A stretch of 64,000 nt of DNA from Hordeum vulgare subsp. vulgare. Its lineage: Eukaryota; Streptophyta; Magnoliopsida; Poales; Poaceae. Numbering within the stretch: the stretch's first letter is position 1; each line of letters opens with the position of its first letter. Where the stretch lies: the NCBI RefSeq assembly GCF_904849725.1, contig NC_058518.1:410633081-410697080 (forward strand), in the 5' to 3' direction. A program made the translations under genes and the position numbers. This document shows positions 33,793-46,277 of the stretch, in pieces. The notes beneath the pieces were generated by a model. It had not been told where the DNA came from. It saw only the letters and a program-made list of their open reading frames with translations, and did not search any database.

Positions 33793-35330
33793 TGATTATA
33801 CAAATCTTTTACGCTGGCTTGAATTTCGCTTCTCGCAATATCTTGGACTCCGCCTCAGGTGGAACGTTCATGGAAATCACGTTAGGAGACGCTACAAAAC
33901 TCCTAGACAATATCATGACCAACTACTCTCAGTGGCACACTGAAAGGTAGCCTGCTAGCAAAAAGGTACACGCTATAGAAGAGATTAAGTCGCTTAGTGC
34001 TAAGATGGACGAGTTGATGAATTTGGTTTCTAGTAGAAACGCTACTGTAGATCCTAATGACATGCCACTATCTTCCTTGATTGAGAGTAGCAACGCTAGT
34101 TTGGACGTGAATTTTGTTGGTAGGAACAATTTTGGCAATAACAATGCTTTTAGAGGAAACTATGTTCCTAGGCCTTTTGCTAGTAACTCCTCTAACAATT
34201 ATGGCAATTCATACAACAACACTTATGGAAATCACAACAAATTACCCTCTGATTTAGAGAATAATATCAAAGAGTTCATCAACTCTCAAAAGATTTTCAT
34301 TGCTCCCATAGAGGAAAAACTACTCAAAATTGACGATTTGGCTAAGAGCGTTATTAGGATGTCTTGTGATATTGATGCTTTGAAAGTTAGATGCGCTCCT
34401 CCCAAGGTCAACTTGGATGAAACTTTGAAATCTATGTGTGTCTCCATGAATGAGAGCAAAGAAAAAACCGCCCAAATTCACGCCAGAGATGAATGGTTTA
34501 AAAGGGTGCGTTCTGGTGATGCAAATCACGAAGATCTTAAAGTCCTTGGTGTGTGTCCTCTTGAATCTTTGTTTTCGCGTGTCAAACCTATTTATGGAGG
34601 GGCTGGATATGAATCCTATTTGGTTGAAAAACGCCCCAATGATTCGGAGTCTACCCATCTTGATGATAAAGGTGTGGAGAGTGGAGTAGAAGAAATCAAA
34701 ATTTTGGGTAGTAGTGAAACTCCCACTTTGGATTTCAAGGAATTCAATTATGATAATTGCTCCTTGTTTGAATGCATTTCTTTGATGCAATCCATTGCAA
34801 ACTCTCCAGACGCTTATAGCCAAAGCAAAGCCTTTACCGCGCATATCGTAGATGCTATGATGAAATCTCTTGAAGAGAAGGTCGAACTAGAAGTCTCTAT
34901 ACCTAGAAAACTTAATGATGAGTGGGAACCTACTATCAAAATCAAGATCAAAAACTATGAGTGCAATGCTTTGTGTGATTTGGGTGCTAGTGTTTCCGCG
35001 ATTCCAAAGTCTTTATGTGATATTCTTGGTTTTCATGAGATTGAAGAGTGTTCTCTTAATTTGCATCTTGCGGATTCTACTGTCAAGAAACCCATGGAAA
35101 GGATCGATGATGTTCTTATTGTTGCAAATAAGAACTATGTACCCGTGGATTTCATTGTACTTGACATAGATTGCAATCCTTCATGTCCCATTATTCTTGG
35201 TAGACATTTCCGAAGGACTATTGGTGCTATCATCGATATGAAGGAAGGGAATATTAGATTTCAATTTCCTTTAAAGAAGGGCATGGAGCACTTTCCTAGA
35301 AAGAAAATAAGTTGCCTTATGAATCTATGA
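33793..35330 (+). pseudogene. Gypsy gag C-terminus and aspartic protease
   Basis: After the insertion gag continues: IIQIFYAGLNFASRNILD, TKLLDNIMTNYSQWHTER, a stop at 33948-33950, then 441 open residues to 35330. These include a Lys/Glu-rich helix (SLSAKMDELMNLVSS), an Asn-rich stretch (about 34120-34250) and a retropepsin-like domain with KNYECNALCDLGASVSAIPK and CPIILGRHF. The active site reads DLGAS; in most retropepsins it is D-S/T-G, but DLGAS is common in plant Gypsy proteases. The frame ends at CLMNL, with no RT downstream. Confidence 0.85.
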
Positions 35331-38002
35331 TGAGGTCTACTTATGGTTTGAGCACCAAAGATGACTATACGTGATTCCATCACCTTTTGCCTAGCTAAGG
35401 GCGTTAAACAAAAGCGCTTGTTGGGAGGTAACCCAACGAATCTATCCTTTTTCTTTCTGTTTTACGTTTTCCACACTTTCATAATTCTATTATGATTGTG
35501 TTTTTGTGTTTCTTTTTGCGTTTGTGCCAAGCAAAACCGTTATGATTAGTCTTGGGGATGATCGTTTGGTCATGCTGAAAAAGACAGAAACTTTCTGCTC
35601 ACGAAAAGAATTTTCATTTTTTTTCTGTACGAGCTTTTGAGTTGATTCTTTTTGCTGCATATTGCTATGCAAATTATTCAAAATGTCGTAATATGTCAGA
35701 ATTGTTTAAGTACCATAATTAAACGAAATATACAAATTGCTACAGACTGGTCTGCTGTTAACAAATTCTGTTTTTGTTGTGTTGGTTGCTTATTTTGATG
35801 AAACTATGGATAGTATTGGGGGGTATTATTCATGGAAGATTGGAAATACAGTACCTAAGGTAGTGGTGGTTTGCTTTCTCATACTAATGTTATCACGAGT
35901 TTCTGTTTAAGTTTCGTGTTGTGAAGTTTTCAAGTTTTGGGTGAAGTTCTTATGGACAAAGAGATAAAGAGTGGAAGGAGCTCAAGCTTGGGGATGACCA
36001 AGGCAACCCAAGAGATTCAAGGATGCCGTAAAAGCCTAAGCTTGGGGATTCCCCGGGAAGGCATCCCCTCTCTCGTCTTCAATACATCGGTAACGTTACT
36101 TGGGGCTATATTTTTATTCACCACATGTTATGTGTTTTTGCTTGGAGCGTCTTGTATCATAGGAGTATTTTATTTTTGTTGTGTCACAATCATCCTTGCT
36201 GCACACCTAGAGAGAGACATGCACTCACCGTGATTTTGTCGAACTTCACTTATATCTTTTGGTAGACAATTCAGCTCACATGTGCTTCACTTATATCTTT
36301 TGAGCTAGATACTTTTGCTCTATGTGCTTCACTTATATCTTTTAGATCACAGCGGTGCGTGGCTTGGTAGTTGATCTATGCTTTGAAAGTAGTCTCAAAA
36401 GGGGTAGTTATCCAAAGGGATTCGAAAACTTCCACCTTCATGTGCATTGAATAGTTAGAGAAGTTTGATTCATCTCAATTAGTTTTGAGTTGTGGTTTTG
36501 GTAATATTGAAGTCATGCTAGTAAGGTGTTGTGGATCTAGAAATACTTGTGTTGAAGTTAGTGATTCCCGTAGCATGCACGTATGGTGAACCACTATGTG
36601 ATGAAATCTGAGCATGATTAGTCTATTGCTTGTCATCCTTTGTGTGGCGGTCGGGATCGCGCGATGGTTTATACCTACCAACCCTTCCCCTAGGAGTATG
36701 CGTTGAATGCTTTGTTTCGATTACTAATAAAACTTTTGCAACAAATATATGAGTTCTTCATGACTAATGTTGAGTCCATGGTTTATATGCACTTTCACCT
36801 TCCACCATCACTATCTTCTTAGTGCCATGCAACTTTCGCCGGTGCACAAAACCCACCATTAGCCTCCCTCAAAACAGCCACCATAGCTACCTACTATGGC
36901 TTTTTCAAAGTCATTCCGAGATATATTGCCATGCAACTACCACCATGACATGTGCCACCACGTCTACATTGCTATTGCATGATCATAAGATGGCTAGCAT
37001 GATGTTTCCATTAATGTCTATGCCATGCTAGATCATTGTCACGGTACACTACCGAAGGCATTCCATATAGAGTCATCGTTGCTCTGAGTTTTGAGTTGAA
37101 AGTGTGATGATCATAATTGATGGAGCATTGTCCCATGTGATGAAATAAAAGAGGCCAAAGAAGCCCACCAAAAAAAAAGAGGCCAAAGAGCCCACAAAAA
37201 AAATGAGAGGAAAATAGATAAGGGACAATGTTAACACATTTCCACACTTGTGCATATTAAGCACCATGATCTTCATGATTGAGAGTCTCTCGTTTTGTCA
37301 CCACCATATAGCTAGTGGGAAATTTCCATTATATAACTTGGCTTGTATATTCCAATGATAGGCTTCATCAAAATTGCCTTAGGTCTTCGTGAGCAAGCAA
37401 GTTGGATGCACACCCACTAGTTCTCTTTAAGAGCTTTCACATACTCTTAGCTCTAGTGCATCATTTGTATGGCAATCCCTACTCATTCACATTGATATCT
37501 ATTGATGAGCATCTCCACAGCTCATTGATATGCCTAGTTAATGTGACCATCTTCTCCTTGTTTTGTCTTGCAACCTCCACGACACTCCACACCATCTATA
37601 GTGTTATAACCATGGCTCATGCTCATGTATTGCGTGAGAGTTGAAAAGGTTTGAGAAAGTAAAGGTGTGAAACAATTACTTGGCCAATACCAGGGTTGTG
37701 CATGATTTAAATTCGTTGTGCAATGATGATAGAGCATAGCCAGACTATATGCTTTTGTAGGGATAACTTTCTTTTGGCCTTGTTATTTTGAAAGTTCATG
37801 ATTACCCTGCTAGTTTGCTTGAATTATTATTGTTTCCACGTCAATAGCAAACTATTGTTTTGAATCTAATGGATCTGAACATTCACGTCACATAAGAGGA
37901 GTTACAAAGGACATCTATGCTAGGTAGCATGAAAGCATCAAAAATTTCATTCTTTATCACTTCCCTATTCGAGGACGAGCAGGAGTTAAGCTTGGGGATA
38001 CT
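35331..38002 (+). other. Non-coding 3' internal region of the Gypsy element
   Basis: No frame with recognisable protein domains on either strand. It contains the phrase AAGCTTGGGGAT several times (near 35975, 36038, 37990), a tandem repeat at 36243-36350, A-rich AGAGGCCAAAGA units at 37148-37190 and, just before the 3' LTR, TTAAGCTTGGGGATACT, which serves as polypurine tract. Confidence 0.75.
36243..36350 (+). repeat. Short tandem repeat in the Gypsy 3' region
   Basis: CTTCACTTATATCTTTTG occurs three times (about 36245, 36287, 36329), spaced about 42 bases, with partly shared sequence between (GATACTTTTGCTCTATGTG). Confidence 0.85.
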
Positions 38003-39610
38003 TGATACATCTCAAACGTATCTATAATTTTTGATGGTTTCATGCTGTTATCTTGTCATCTTTGGATGTTTTATGTACCTTTTATATCTTTTTTGGGACT
38101 AATTTATTAATTCAGTGCCAACTGCTACTTCCTGTTTTTTCTGTGTTTTTGGCTCTTTTCAGATCTGATTTTGGAACGGAGTCCAAACGGAATAAAATCC
38201 CCGAAATGATTTTTTCCCGAACAGAAGAAGATCAAGGGGCTTGTGGGCAAGCCAGGAGGGCTACAGGGAGCCCACAAGCTCCCACTCCGCCACCAGGGGG
38301 CGGTGGTGGGCAGGCTTGACCTCCCTGGCGCCCCTGACCTAGATCTTGTGCCTATATATTCCCTAAAAATCAAAAAAAATCAAGGGATCCACGAAAATAC
38401 TTTTCCGCCGCCGCCAGCTTCCGTTTCCGCGAGATTTCATCTTGAGACCCTTCCCGGTGCCCTGCCGGAGGGGACTTTGGAGTTGGAGCACTTCTACGTG
38501 AACATCATCGCCCTCCAATGACTCGTGAGTAGTTGACTTCAGATATACGGGTCTGTAGTTAGTAGCTAGATGGCTTCTTATCTCTCTTGGATCTTCAATA
38601 CAAAGTTCTCCATGATCTTCATGGAGATCTATCCGATGCAATCTTGTTTGGCGGTGTGTTTGTCGAGATCCGATGAATTGTGGATTTGTGATCAGATTAT
38701 CTATGATATATATTTGAGTCTTTGCTGATTTCTTTTATGCATGATTTGATATCCTTGTAAGTCTCTCCGAGTCTTGGGTTTTGTTTGGCCAACTAGATCT
38801 ATGATTCTTTCAATGGGAGAAGTGCTTGGTTTTGGGTTCTTACCGTGTGGTGACCTTTCTGAGTGACATTAGGGGAAGCAAGGCACACATCATGTTGTGG
38901 CCATCAAGGGTAAAAAGTGGGCTCTGTCGTAGATATGAGATTGTCCATCTACATCATGTCATCTTGCTTAAGGCGTTACTTTGTTCTTTTGGACTTAATA
39001 CACTAGATGCATGCTGAATAGCGGTCGACGTGTGGAGTAATAGTAGTAGATGCAGAAAGTATCGGTCTACTTGTTTTGGACGTGATGCCTATAGATATAA
39101 TCATTGCCATAGATGACGTCACAACTTTGCGCGGTTCTATCAATTGCTCGACAGTAATTTGTTCACCCACCGTCTACTTGCTTTCATGAGAGAACCCACT
39201 AGTAAACACTACGCCCCCGGGTCTATTCACACCTATCGTTTCCACTTTCGCTTTTACTTTGATTTTTTACTTTGTTGCTTTCAATTCTCACTTGGCAAAC
39301 AATCTATAAGGGATTAACAAACCCTTCATAGCGTTGGGAGCAAGCTTTTTGTGTTTGTGCAGGCGCTTGTGATACTCCTTCACTCGATCGATACCTTGGT
39401 TCTCAAACTGAGGGAAATACTTACCACCGCTACGCTACATCATCCTTTCCGCTTCGAGGGAACACCAACGCAAGGCTCCAAGGCCACGGGGGAAATCCTT
39501 TGCATATTTTCCTAGGAAGTCCCTTAAGGCGTAGCCCTAGCAGAAGGATTCCTGGTGCCGTCAACACACCTATTTCTGGCGCCGTTGGAAGGTCTTTTGT
39601 TGCAGTAGCA
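38003..39610 (+). repeat. 3' LTR of the Gypsy element
   Basis: Partner of 27296-28901; it starts TGATACATCTCAAACG and ends GTTGCAGTAGCA. After GCGGC the Copia 2 leader continues with the CCCAGACCATC / TCGTACGCTTACG sequence seen near 4040 in Copia 1. Confidence 0.92.
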
Positions 39611-40717
39611 GCGGCCCAGACCATCTTTAGTCGTACGCTTACGGGAGACCGGTTTCATCGACTAACATGAAACTTGTTGCATAAAGATGACTGGCGGGTG
39701 TGTGCTTCTTCAACTTTAGTTGAATCGGGTTTGACCAAGGCGGTCCTTGGAGAAGGTTAAATAGCAAATTGCATATCACCGTTGTGGCTTTGCGTAAGTA
39801 AGATGCGATCATACTAGATACCCATAGCAGCCACGTAAAACATGCAACAACAAATAAGAGGATGTCTGACTTGTTTTTGCAGGGTATGTATGTGATGTTA
39901 TGTGGCCAAAGACATGATATGATATATTGGATGTATGAGATGATCATGTTGTAATAGTTAAATATCGACTTGTACGTCGATGCTACGGCGACCGGCAGGA
40001 GCCATAGGGTTGTCTTTAAACTAACGTTTTTGCTTGCAGATGCACTTACTATATTGCTAGGTAGTAGATTTAGTAGTAATAGCATAGATAGCACGACAAC
40101 CTCGATGGCGGCACAATGATGGAGATCTTGGTGTGGCGCCGGTGATGATGAAGATCGTGATGGTGCTTTGGTGATGGAGATCAAGAAGAACAAGATCATG
40201 ACCATATCATGTCACTTATGATTTGCATGTGATGTTAATCCTTTTATGCACCTTATTTTGCTTAGAACAACGGTAGCATTATGAGGTGATCGCTCACTAA
40301 AATTTCAAGATAAAATTGTGTTCTCCCCGACTGTGCACCGTTGCGACAGTTCGTCGTTTCGAGACACCACGTGATGATCGGGTGTGATAGACTCAACGTC
40401 CACATACAACGGGTGCAAAACAGTTGCACACGCGGAACACTCGGGTTAAACTTGACGAGCCTAGCATGTACAGACATGGCCTCGGAACACAAGAGACCGA
40501 AATGTCGAGAATGAATCATATAGTTGATATGATCAACATGGAGATGTTCACCACTGAAACTATACTCAACTCACGTGATGATCAGACTTGAGTTAGTGGA
40601 TTTGGATCATGCGCCACTCGAATGACTAGAGGGATGTCTATTTTGAGTGGGAGTGATTAGTAATATGATTAGCTAAACTCAATTATCATGAACATAGTCA
40701 AAAGGTCTTTGCAAATA

Positions 40718-43700
40718 ATGTTGTAGCTTGCGCTGTAGCTCTACTGTTTTTGATATGTTCCTAGAGAAAATTTAGTTGAAAGATGATAGTAGCAATTATG
40801 CGGACTGGGTCCATAAACTGGGGGTTGTCCTCATTGTTGCGCTGAAGGATTATATCCTTAATGCATCTCAGTGTGCTAAACCTCGAGCGTCATGTGTGGA
40901 TGTTGCGAACATCTAACATACACGTTTTTTATGACTACATGATAATTCAGTGCGTAATGCTTAAACGGCCTAGAATTGAGGCACCGAAGACGTTTTGAAC
41001 GTCACGGAACATGCGAGATGTTCCAAGAGATGAAATTGGGATTTCATGCTCGTGCCCTTGTTGAGAGGTATGAGACCTCCGACAAGATTTTTTGTGTACA
41101 AAGTAAGGAAGAAAATATCAATTGTTGAGCATGTGCTCAGATTGTGTGAGTGCTAAAATTGCTTGAATCGAGTGGGAGTTAATCTTCCAGATGAGATAGT
41201 GATGGTTCTCCAAAGTCACTGCCACCAAGCTACTAGAGCTTCGTGATGAACTATAACATATCAAGGATAGATATGATGATCCTTAAGCTATTCACGATGT
41301 TTGACATCACGAAAGTAGAAAACAAATAGGAGCAACAATTGTTGATGGGTAGTAAGCCCACTACTTTCAAGAAGGGCAAGGTCAAGAAGGGATACTTCAT
41401 GAAACGGCAAACCAGTTGCTGCTCTAGTGAAGAAACCCAAGGTTGAACCCAAACCCGAGACTAAGTGCTTTTGTTATGAGGGGAACAGTTACTGAGGCGG
41501 AACTACCCTAGATACTTCATAGATGAGAAGGATGGCAAAGTCAACAAAAGTATATTGGATATACTTGATATTGATGTGTACCTTACTAGTACTCCTAGTA
41601 GCACCAGGGTATTAGATACCTGTTCAGTTGCTAAGTGTTAGTAACTCAAAATTATAGCAACGGATTAAATGGATACTAACAAGGGTGAGGTGACGATGTG
41701 TGTTGGAAGTAATTCTAAGGTTGATGTGGTCAAACATCGCATGCTCCCTCTACCATCGAGATTAGTGTTAAACCTATATAATTGTTATTTGGTGTTTGCG
41801 TTGAGCATGAACATGATTAGATCGTGTTTATTGCAATACGATTATTCATTTAAAGAGAATAATGGTTATTCTATTTGCTTGAATAAATACCTTCAATGGT
41901 TTATTGAATAAATACCTTCAATGGTTTATTGAATCTCTTACTTCACATATGATCTGAGTAGATACTAGTGTATTTGCTTGATAAAACACACGTCTGAATT
42001 ATTGAAAGGTTCAAGTAGTTTCAGAGTGAAGTTGAAGTTCGTCGTGACAAGAGGGTAACATGTCTACGATATGATCATAGAGATGAATATCTGAGTCGCG
42101 AGTTTGGTACACAATTAAGACAAATGTGAAAATTGTTTCACATCTCATGCCACCTAGAACACCATAGTGTGATGGTGTGTCCGAATGTCATAGCCGCGCC
42201 CTATTTGATATGGTGCATACTATGATGTCTCTTATCGAATTACCACTGTCGTTTATGGGTTATGCATTAGATACAACCGCATTCACTTTAAATAGGGCTC
42301 CACGTATTTCCGTTGAGATGACACCGTATGAACTATGGTTTGGAGAAACCTAAGCTGTCGTTTCTTAAAAGTTTGGGGCTGTGATGCTTATGTGGAAAAG
42401 TTTCAACATGATAAGCTCGAACCCAAAGCGGATAAATGCATGTTCATAGGACACCCAAAACAGTTGGGTGTACCTCCTATCTTAGATACGGAAGAAAAGT
42501 GTTTGTTTCTAGAAACGGGTCTTTTCTGGAGGACATGTTTCTCTCGAAAGAATTGAGTGGGAGGGTGGTGGAACTTGATGAGGTTATTGAACTGTCACTT
42601 CAACCAGTGTGTAGCAGGGCACAGTAAGTTGTTCCTGTGGCGCCTACGCGAATTGAGGTGGAAACTGATGATAGTGATCATTAAGCTTCAGATCAAGTTA
42701 CTACAAACCTCGTAGGTCGACAAGGTCGCGTACTGCTACAGAGTGGTACCGTAACCCTGTCATGGAGGTCATGTTGTTGAACAACAATGAACCAACGAGC
42801 TATGGAGAAGCGATGGTGGGCCCGGATTCAGACAAATGGCTAGAGGCCATAAAATCCGAGAGAGGATCCATGTATAAAAACAAAGTGTAGACTTTGGAAG
42901 AACTACTTGATGGTTGTAAGACTACTAAGTACATATGGATCTTTAAAAGGAATACATGCGATGATGGTAAAAAGTCACCATTAAGAAAAAGCGCGACTTG
43001 TCGCAAAGATGTTTCCGACAAGTTCAAAGAGTTGACTATGATGAGACTTTCTCACTCGTAGCGATGCTAAAAGTCTGTTAGAATTTTGTTAGCAGTTGCT
43101 GCATTATTTCTGAAATATTGCACATAGGATGTCAAAACATTGTTTCCTCAACGGTTTGCTTGAGGAAAGGTTGTATGTGATACAACCAGAAGGTTTTGTC
43201 GATCCTAAGGATGCTAACAAGTATGCAAGCTACAACGATCCTTCTATGGACTGGTGCAAGCATCTCAGAGTTGAAATATATGCTTTGATGAGATGATCAA
43301 AGTTTTTGGGTTTATACAAGGTTTGTGAGAAACTTGTATTTCCAAAGAAATGAGTGGGAGCACTATAGGATTTCTGATAAGTATATGTGGTTGACATATT
43401 GTTGATCGAAAGTAATGTAGAATTTCTGGAAAGCATAAAGGCTTGTTTGAAAGGAGTTTTTCAAAGGAAAACCTGGATAGAGCTACTTGAACATTGAGCA
43501 TCAAGATCTATAGAGATAGGTCAAAACGCTAAATAGAACTTTCAATGAAATGCATGCCTTGACAAGTTTTTGAAAGAGTTCAAAATAGATCGGCAAAGAA
43601 GGAGTTCTTGGTTGTGTTGTAAGGCGTGAATTTGAGTAAGACTTAAAGCTTGACCACGATAGAAGAAAGATAAAGGACGAAGGCCGTCCCCTACGCATTA

Positions 43701-44134
43701 GCCGTAGGTTCTATAGTATGCTATACTGTGTACCGCACCTGATGTGTGCCTTGCCATGAATCTGTCAAGGGGTACAGAAGTGATCCAGGAATCGGTTACT
43801 GGACAACGGTCAAAAGCTATCCTTAGTAACTAATGAACTAAGGAATTCTTCTCAATTATGGAGGTGATTAAAGAGTTTGTCGTAAATATTTATGTCGATG
43901 CAAGCTTTGACACTATTCTGAATAACTATGAGTAGTAAACCGGATTCGTATAGTGGAGCAGTCATTTGGAATAGTTCCAAATGGTGCGTGGTAGCAGCAT
44001 CTATAGGATGACATAGAGATTTGTAAATAACACACGGATCTGAAAGGTTCATACCCATTGACTGAAAACCTCTCTCGCAAGCAAGATATGATCAAACCCC
44101 ATAACTGTTTGGGTGTTAGGTTCATTACAATCAC
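40718..44134 (+). pseudogene. Copia 2 gag-pol, heavily decayed
   Basis: Homologous along its length to the Copia 1 coding region but with many shifts. Recognisable pieces: gag near 40995-41110 (EMFQEMKLGFHARALVERY), a basic linker and damaged zinc knuckle near 41380-41510, protease near 41600, integrase near 42000-42350, the linker and KLEPKADKCMFIGHP near 42410, RT near 42780-43450 and RNase H near 43860-44000. In the RNase H region about 230 bases present in Copia 1 are missing around 44010-44030, so the tail joins directly to the final CLGVRFIT. No segment longer than about 80 codons stays open. Not functional. Confidence 0.85.
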
Positions 44135-44179
44135 ATAGTGATGTGAACTAGATTATTGACTCTAGTGCAAGTGGGAGAC

Positions 44180-45993
44180 TGTTGGAAATATGCCCTAGAG
44201 GCAATACTAAATTGGTTATTATTATATTTCCTTGTTCATGATAATCGTTTATTATCCATGCTAGAATTGTATTGATTGGAAACTCAAATACATTTGTGGA
44301 TACGTAGACAACACACTATCCCTATTGAGCCTCTAGTTGACTAGCTCGTTGATCAAACATGGTCAAGGTTTCCTGGCCATAAACAAGTGTTGTCAGTTGA
44401 TGACAGGATTACATCATTAGGAGAATGATGTGATGGACAAGACCAAATTATGAACGTAGCATATGATCGTGTCAGTTTATTCCTATAGTTTTCTGCATGT
44501 CAATGTATCTGTTTCTATGACCATGAGATCATGCAACTCCCGGACATCAGAGGAATACCTTGTTTGTTATCAAACGTCGCAACGTAACTGGGTGACTATA
44601 AAGGTGCTCTACAGGCATCTCCAAAGGTGTCTGTTGGGTTGGCATGGATCAAGACTGGTATTTGTCCCTCCGTGTGACAGAGAGGTATCTCGGGGCCCAC
44701 TCGGTAATACAACATCAAAATAAGCCTTGCAAGCAATGTGACTAAGGAGTTAGCCATGGTATCTTGTATTACGGAACGAGTAAAAAGACATGCCGGTAAC
44801 GAGATTGAACTAGGTATGGAGATACCGACGATCGAATCTCTCGCAAATAACATACCGAAGGACAAAGGGAACAACATACGGGATTAACTGAATCCTTGAC
44901 ATAGAGGTTCAACCGATAGAGATCTTCATAGAATATGTGGGATCCAATATGGACATCGAGGTCCCTCTATTGGTTATTTACCGGAGAGTGTATCATGTCA
45001 TGTCTGCATAGTTCTCGAACCGCAGGGTCTGCACACTTAAGGTTCGGTGACGTTTCAGTATAGTTGAGTTATATGTGTTGGTAACCGAATTTTTGTTCGG
45101 AGTCTCGAATGAGATCTCGGACGTCATGAGGAGTTCCGGAATGGTCCGGAAATGAAGATTGATATATAGGAAGTTGGTATTCGGATTCCGGAAGGTTTTC
45201 GGGCATTGCCGACAGTGTACCAGGAGTGACGAATTGGTTCCGGGGGCCCACTGGGTGGGCCCACCACGCCCCAAGGGGTCCACATGAGTTTATTGGATGC
45301 ACAATAAGTCTTAATGGGCTGACAAGTCATCCAAGGAAATCCCATGAGGAAAAAGGTGGACAATCCAAAAGAGGTGGGCAATTTAGGAAGGAGTCCTAAT
45401 CCAAGTGGGATTGGAGGAGGACTCCTCCCTCCTCCACTTCGGTCATGCCAAGGAGGCTCTCCTTGAGCCTCAACACTAGCCCCTCCCTCCTCCTATATAT
45501 ACTAGAGGGTTTAGGGCTTTTTGAGACACAACTTTGCCACGTGCAACCCTAAACTTCTACTTCGTAGTTCTTCCTCTAGATCGGATTTCTGCGGTGCTCA
45601 GGTGAAGCCCTGCAAGAATAGATCAGCACCACCACTGGTGCGCCATCACGCTGCCGGAGAACTCATCTACTACTCTGCCCCTCTTGTTGGATCAAGAAGG
45701 TGGGGATTGTCATCGAGCTGTACCTGTGATGAACGCGAAGGTGTCGTCCGTTCAGCACTAGATCGGGATGGATCCTGATGGGATCATGGGACGGTTCGTG
45801 ATGAGATCGCGGGACAGGTTGTGATTTGGATCACGAATATGTTCCACTACATCAATCGCGTTTTATATGCTTCCCCTTAGCAATCTACAAGGGTATGTAG
45901 ATTCACTCTCCCCTCTCATAGATGATCATCTCCATGGATAGGTATTGCGTGTGCGTAGGAATTTTTTTGTTTCCCATGCAACGTTCTCGAACA
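44180..45993 (+). repeat. 3' LTR of Copia 2
   Basis: 1814 bases, the complete version. TATA box TATATATA about 45494-45501. It ends CGTTCTCGAACA, followed by GCTAT. It differs from the 5' LTR at a few percent of the sites I sampled. Confidence 0.93.
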
Positions 45994-46012
45994 GCTATAT
46001 ATATGGTACAGA

Positions 46013-46214
46013 GGAGTCCCCGACGATCGCCAGTCAGGAGTCCCCGACGGTCGTCGGAGGAGTGACCGACGGTCGTCGAAGGAGTCGCCGACGGTCGTTA
46101 GAGGAGTCCCGACGATCGTCGGAGGAGTCCCCGACGATCGACGGTGAGGAGTCCCCGACGGTCATCGGAGGAGTGCGCGACTGTCATTGGAGGAGTCCCC
46201 TACGATAGTTGGTG
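46013..46214 (+). repeat. GC-rich 21-24-base tandem repeat in CACTA A
   Basis: About nine units of the form GGAGTCCCCGACGRTCGTCG. Several contain the palindrome CGACGATCGTCG. It starts 15 bases after the Copia 2 target duplication and lies in the intron before exon 2 of the second gene. Element B does not have this array in the matching place. Confidence 0.9.
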
Positions 46215-46277
46215 ATACAATTTTTGGAGGATTGGATTCTTCGGAATTCTTTAATAAGGGATTTATCATAATTGCAG

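Larger units (their letters stand above)
27296..39610 (+). mobile_element. Athila-type Gypsy element without reverse transcriptase
   Basis: LTRs of 1606 and 1608 bases (27296-28901, 38003-39610) begin TGAYRCRTCTCAAACG and end TTGTTGCAGTAGCA. Flanks GAGGC (27291-27295) and GCGGC (39611-39615) are a target duplication with one change. The primer site matches the tRNA-Asp type used by Athila elements. Only gag and protease sequence is present; 2.7 kb downstream hold no RT, RNase H or integrase, so the element is non-autonomous. Gag is split by the 29626-33787 insertion. Confidence 0.9.
25522..45993 (+). mobile_element. Copia 2: Angela-like element carrying a nested Gypsy
   Basis: LTRs at 25522-27151 and 44180-45993, both starting TGTTGGAAATATGCCCTAG and ending CGTTCYCGAACA, flanked by the perfect duplication GCTAT (25517-25521, 45994-45998). 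Total 20,472 bases, of which 12.3 kb are a nested Gypsy inserted into the leader. The primer site TGGCATCATGAG follows the 5' LTR and the polypurine tract CAAGTGGGAGAC precedes the 3' LTR. The coding region (40718-44134) is far more decayed than that of Copia 1 and is the same type of element, a different subfamily by LTR sequence. Confidence 0.93.
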
